Shown here piece after piece: positions 11,609-14,210 of a stretch of DNA of 14,210 nt. Each line of letters opens with the position of its first letter. Within the stretch, counting starts at the first letter, position 1. This DNA comes from Candidatus Saccharimonadota bacterium (GTDB lineage Bacteria > Patescibacteriota > Saccharimonadia > UBA4664). A program made the position numbers and the translations under genes. The notes beneath the pieces were generated by a model. That model did no database searches. It was not told the origin of the DNA and saw nothing but the letters and a program-made list of their open reading frames with translations. The DNA lies in assembly GCA_029237755.1 (NCBI GenBank), contig JAQZBT010000016.1, forward strand, positions 1 through 14,210, given 5' to 3'.

Positions 11609-13453
11609 CTAGAGAATTTGCAGCCAAGGCAAGATCAGGACGGCGGCGATGAGGAGAGTGCTGAGCGAAACGATGACGACGAGAGGTGTGCGGTTGGCCT
11701 CTTGAGGTTGGCGGCCAGACAGGAGCGTGGGCGCGCCGCCCGGGTGATCGACGAGAATCAGGCGGCGGTAGAGGGCGGCCCACCAGGCGGCGGTACCGGC
11801 GCCGAAGAGCGCTCCGGCTATAAGCGCCAGGACACCGACAGCGGCGGCTACAGCCAGGTCGAGACCGGCTGGGGCGGAGGCGATGAGGGCGACAGCCACC
11901 GCCACCAAGGGTAGGGCCAATATCAGTTCAAGGGCCGCACCCGCGCAGCGCATACCAAGCAACTCGAAGCGGTGAGCAAAGAGGTGCCAGCCAATTTCGG
12001 CGGCTTCTTTGGGACGCTTGGGTGTGAGGGTGAGGATGACGCCGGCCAGGCCGCGGGCGATGGCGAGCGAACTGGTCAGGTAGAGCAGGATGAGGAAGGC
12101 AAAGTAGAGCGCGACACGCTGGACGATCGGATCAACCGGCCAGGCTGAGCCGCCGAACCAGATGAGGCCGACGATCAGACCGATCAGGGTCAACTCCACG
12201 AAGGCAAAGCCGAGGTCGAGTGCCAGGCGGCGGCCGAAGGTGTTGATACCGACTCCAAACTGCCGGTCGAGCGGCACCGGCCGGGAATCGGCTTCACGGG
12301 CCACGCCATAGGTGATGGCGGCTTGGCTGACACTGCGGCCGATGTAGTAGAGGGCGGCGAGCAGGAGGCCGATGACCAGAATCTTGGGGCCGACGGTTTC
12401 GAGAGTGCGCGAGAGCTGAGTGAGGCCGTCCTGGGAATAGAGCCAGGCCCCGTAGGCGGCAGCAATGGCAAAGCTGACAGCGGCGATGCTGCCCAGCGCC
12501 ACGAGGCGGGGCCGCACTCGGGCTCTGAGACTGAATGCCAGTACCGCACCATAGTGCAACGGGGGCACGCCGACTTTATGTACGTGCTCCTTGTGAGCTT
12601 TGGCCTTCTTGGCGTGGCCGGCAAACCCAAACAGCCCGCCGCCAGACTTCTTCTTTTTCTTGGCCGGCACGGGTGCCTGGTCGGCGTCGGCTGGCGCGGG
12701 CCGGCGTGATAGGTCGCTCATGCGCTTGGGACCCGCGGAGGGAGCCGGCTCTGGTTCTTCAGCGGGGGCAACACCTGGTGCGGCAGGCAGAGCGGCGACG
12801 GCTGTTGTCGAGGCTACGGCCTTGGGAGCGTCAAGCCGGCCGGCTTTGGGTCGGCCGGGTTTGCGCTTCTTGGCTTTAGGTTCGGTGATGATAGGGACGG
12901 CTGCGGCGGGTTCCGGTTCTGGAGTGGCTGCCGGTTCCGGTTCCTGGGCCGGTTCTGGTTCCGGCTTTGGTTCAGGGGCGGGTGTCTCGGGAGCCTTGGC
13001 CTCCGGCTTTGGTTCTTCGGCTGGTTTGGCTTCCTCCTCCGGCTTGGCTTCCTCCTCCGGCTTGTCCCCCTCTGTCCCCTCTTCTTCGGTGTGAGGTTTG
13101 ACCCGGCTGCGGAACTTGATCAAAGGGGTTTTGTCAGCGGTAGCCGGTTCCGGTGCTGATGCGGCAGCCGGTTCTGGAGCGGGTTTGGTCTCGGCAGCAG
13201 GAGCGGGCTCAGCAGCTGGGGCATCCGGCGCAGCGGCAGGTGACTCTGAGGACGGGGCCTTTTGCGATGTCTTGGAGGCGGCTACAGGCAAGATCTTAAC
13301 GCCTTCGGGGAGGCCATTGTCCTGGACCGCTACCTTGGCGCCGGCCTTGGCGGGTTTGGGTTCTTCGGCGGGAACTTGTTGGCCACAACTAATACAAAAG
13401 TGCTGGTCTTGCACCTGAATAATCTGGTCAGACTTGCAGTTAGGACAAACCAT
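11609..13453 (-). CDS. Zn-ribbon / Pro-Glu linker / AT-hook / polytopic membrane protein (614 aa)
   Basis: A modular protein I cannot assign to a named family. Residues 1-25 are a zinc ribbon (CPNC at 3-6, CISC at 20-23). Residues about 30-265 are a low-complexity, probably disordered, Pro/Ala/Glu-rich linker with KPEEEA and PEPEPA repeats. Inside it, KKRKPGRPKAGR (195-206) has the form of an AT-hook (GRP core in basic residues), a minor-groove DNA-binding element. A Lys-rich patch (265-292) precedes the membrane part. Residues about 300-614 hold about six or seven hydrophobic helices with PKRPKEA and YRRL loops. ATG (13451-13453) is preceded by TTGAGA-N17-TTAAAT and appears leaderless. It lies downstream of a histidine kinase on the same strand. 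The role is unknown; a cytoplasmic DNA-binding tail on a membrane anchor is the simplest reading. Confidence 0.8.
   Translation of the reverse strand: MVCPNCKSDQIIQVQDQHFCISCGQQVPAEEPKPAKAGAKVAVQDNGLPEGVKILPVAASKTSQKAPSSESPAAAPDAPAAEPAPAAETKPAPEPAAASAPEPATADKTPLIKFRSRVKPHTEEEGTEGDKPEEEAKPEEEAKPAEEPKPEAKAPETPAPEPKPEPEPAQEPEPAATPEPEPAAAVPIITEPKAKKRKPGRPKAGRLDAPKAVASTTAVAALPAAPGVAPAEEPEPAPSAGPKRMSDLSRRPAPADADQAPVPAKKKKKSGGGLFGFAGHAKKAKAHKEHVHKVGVPPLHYGAVLAFSLRARVRPRLVALGSIAAVSFAIAAAYGAWLYSQDGLTQLSRTLETVGPKILVIGLLLAALYYIGRSVSQAAITYGVAREADSRPVPLDRQFGVGINTFGRRLALDLGFAFVELTLIGLIVGLIWFGGSAWPVDPIVQRVALYFAFLILLYLTSSLAIARGLAGVILTLTPKRPKEAAEIGWHLFAHRFELLGMRCAGAALELILALPLVAVAVALIASAPAGLDLAVAAAVGVLALIAGALFGAGTAAWWAALYRRLILVDHPGGAPTLLSGRQPQEANRTPLVVIVSLSTLLIAAVLILPWLQIL
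13026..13061. repeat. Two tandem 18-bp repeats inside the Pro-Glu linker
   Basis: Two exact copies of an 18-bp unit (13026-13043, 13044-13061) on the coding strand give the KPEEEA-KPEEEA peptide repeat of the 614-residue protein. Because the unit is a multiple of three, copy-number slippage would lengthen or shorten the linker without breaking the frame. A looser PEP-coding repeat lies at about 12908-12975. Confidence 0.85.
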
Positions 13454-13460
13454 TAGCTTA

Positions 13461-13489
13461 ATTTAACCATTTAGCCGCCGTTTTCTCAA
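13461..13489 (-). promoter_or_regulatory. Promoter of the 614-aa membrane protein (TTGAGA-N17-TTAAAT), leaderless
   Basis: A -35 TTGAGA (13484-13489, 5 of 6) and -10 TTAAAT (13461-13466, 4 of 6) are separated by exactly 17 nt on the minus strand. The -10 ends 7 nt before the ATG at 13453, so the start of transcription coincides with the start codon. No Shine-Dalgarno is present. Confidence 0.6.
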
Positions 13490-13502
13490 CGTGCTCATGC
13501 TT

Positions 13503-13537
13503 CCAGGGTTTTCCACTCCTATCCCCAGGTTTTTCAT
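13503..13537. repeat. Imperfect direct repeats upstream of the promoter
   Basis: CCAGGGTTTTCCA (13503-13515) and CCAGGTTTTTCAT (13525-13537) match at 10 of 13 positions and are offset by 22 bp, about two helical turns. They lie 14 bp upstream of the -35 at 13489. This geometry would suit a transcription factor bound as a tandem dimer; 11-bp periodic direct repeats are known for OmpR/PhoB-type response regulators. The binding role is inferred. Confidence 0.35.
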
Positions 13538-13592
13538 GCATTGTGACGACAAATGGGGTACTGGGGTTATGATTTCGTCTAATCGCATAGGC

Positions 13593-14210
13593 TTATTTCT
13601 CCGTGCCGATCTCCGATAGGCGCTGCTGGGCGCCGGCAGCCAGGGTGCGCGGGTCCTCGGCTGAGATGCGGCCGGGAATGAGGACGCCAAAGGTACTGCC
13701 ATGGTTGAGCCGTGAGGTGAACGTAACCTGGATGCCCATCTTCTCGGCTAGTTTTTGCGTGATGTAGAGACCAAGGCCGGTGCCGTTGGTGGCGCGGGTG
13801 CGGTAGTCTTCGGAACGATAGAATTTGGAAAATATCTGTGTTTTGTCGGATGCAGAGATGCCGATGCCGCTGTCGGAGACGGCTAGACGAACACCGTCAT
13901 CGGACTGCTCGGCTCGGAGGGTGATCGTACCCTTATTGGTGTACTTGATGGCGTTGGTGACGAAGTTTTGCATGATTTCACGAAGCTCGTGCTCGCCCAC
14001 GAAGATGTTGGAGAGGTTGTCCGGACACTCCAGCTTTAGCTTGAGCTTCTTGGCCTCGGCTTGGGAGCGGTAGTCGCGCGCGAGCTCCTCCATGAATTGA
14101 GCTGTGTTGACGATCTTGCGTTTGATGTGGAGGTCGTCGCGTTCTGCCCTCGACAGGGTGGTGAGGTCTTCGATCAGCTCAGAGAGGAAGACGATGTTGT
14201 CGTGTGTCTG
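13593..14210 (-). CDS. Sensor histidine kinase, C-terminal part (partial)
   Basis: The C-terminal 205 residues of a two-component sensor kinase; the frame is open to the window edge, so the start, sensor region and phospho-acceptor His lie outside. The first visible residues (SELIEDLTTLSRAE) are the second helix of the HisKA dimerisation domain. The HATPase_c domain follows with the N box NFVTNAIKYT, G1 box DSGIGIS, F box FSKFYRSED and G2 box GTGLGLYI, and the ending GSTFGVLIPG. All ATP-binding boxes are intact, so the kinase should be active. An internal Met at 14093 is not the start. A response-regulator gene, if linked, would be upstream on this strand, outside the window. Between its stop and the next gene lie 139 bp with direct repeats and a promoter; no clear terminator follows it. 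Confidence 0.93.
   Translation of the reverse strand, partial: QTHDNIVFLSELIEDLTTLSRAERDDLHIKRKIVNTAQFMEELARDYRSQAEAKKLKLKLECPDNLSNIFVGEHELREIMQNFVTNAIKYTNKGTITLRAEQSDDGVRLAVSDSGIGISASDKTQIFSKFYRSEDYRTRATNGTGLGLYITQKLAEKMGIQVTFTSRLNHGSTFGVLIPGRISAEDPRTLAAGAQQRLSEIGTEK

Noticed and set aside
13509..13530. TTTTCCACT and TATCCCCAG, resembling DnaA boxes and hinting at an origin.
   Set aside because: Only two imperfect copies, no dnaA or dnaN nearby, no AT-rich unwinding region; the direct-repeat reading fits better.
13463..13702. A 79-codon minus-strand frame between the histidine kinase and the 614-aa gene.
   Set aside because: More than a third overlaps the kinase coding region in another frame, and the rest covers the promoter and repeats; no ribosome-binding site or family pattern.
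1..14210. Possible use of TGA as a sense codon, as in some CPR lineages.
   Set aside because: Several genes with clear family C-termini (thyA, HAD, DUF1653, deaminase) end in TGA overlapping or just before the next start, so TGA is a stop here.
1..14210. CRISPR arrays, tRNA or rRNA genes, insertion sequences or phage genes.
   Set aside because: No regularly spaced repeats, cloverleaf-like segments, transposase or integrase motifs were found on either strand by eye.

Overview
The window looks like a chromosomal segment of a small-genome bacterium. My best guess is Candidatus Saccharibacteria (TM7) or a related Patescibacteria/CPR lineage. This rests on very tight gene packing, fused and unusual nucleotide-metabolism enzymes, a ribosomal protein L1 with a long acidic N-terminal extension, a Zn-ribbon/AT-hook membrane protein, and start codons that sit 6-7 nt behind -10-like hexamers. 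Base composition is GC-rich by eye. TGA is used as an ordinary stop in several genes (thyA, HAD, DUF1653, the deaminase), which argues against the UGA-recoding CPR groups. The lineage is an inference; no rRNA gene is present to settle it.

Layout. 1-814 (+): the 3' part of a family-4-type glycosyltransferase, broken by an internal deletion with frameshift near 545. 800-6558 (-): one compact eight-gene operon. In transcription order it encodes an APH-fold kinase, an RfaE-C/TagD-like nucleotidyltransferase, a HIT-Nudix fusion, a dCMP-deaminase-like fusion protein, a HAD phosphatase, thymidylate synthase, a DUF1653 protein and a Nudix hydrolase. Most junctions overlap by 1-4 nt. 6609-7193 (-) is a single-pass membrane protein of unknown role, divergent from a VOC/bleomycin-resistance-like gene (7301-7756, +), which ends in a bidirectional terminator shared with rplA.

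7784-10173 (-) is the translation/secretion block secE-nusG, terminator, rplK-rplA. It has a likely L1-binding autoregulatory leader in front of rplK. 10370-10633 (+) is a small two-helix membrane protein, convergent with an EamA/DMT permease (10701-11552, -). 11609-13453 (-) is a 614-residue multi-domain membrane protein, and 13593-14210 (-) is the C-terminal half of a sensor histidine kinase that runs off the window.

How the genes may work together. The deaminase (dCMP to dUMP) and ThyA (dUMP to dTMP) form consecutive steps of dTMP synthesis. They are co-transcribed with three proteins of hydrolase families that clear damaged or unwanted nucleotides (Nudix, HIT-Nudix, HAD). The kinase and nucleotidyltransferase at the head of the operon look like an activate-and-couple pair for a small molecule or sugar whose identity cannot be read from sequence.

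Five transcription units (starting at 13453, 11552, 7193, 6558 on the minus strand and 7301 on the plus strand) appear to make leaderless mRNAs. Genes inside operons, and rplK, secE and the gene at 10370, use Shine-Dalgarno sites or stop/start overlap. No tRNA, rRNA, CRISPR array or insertion sequence was seen, and no gene-free stretch exceeds about 220 bases.
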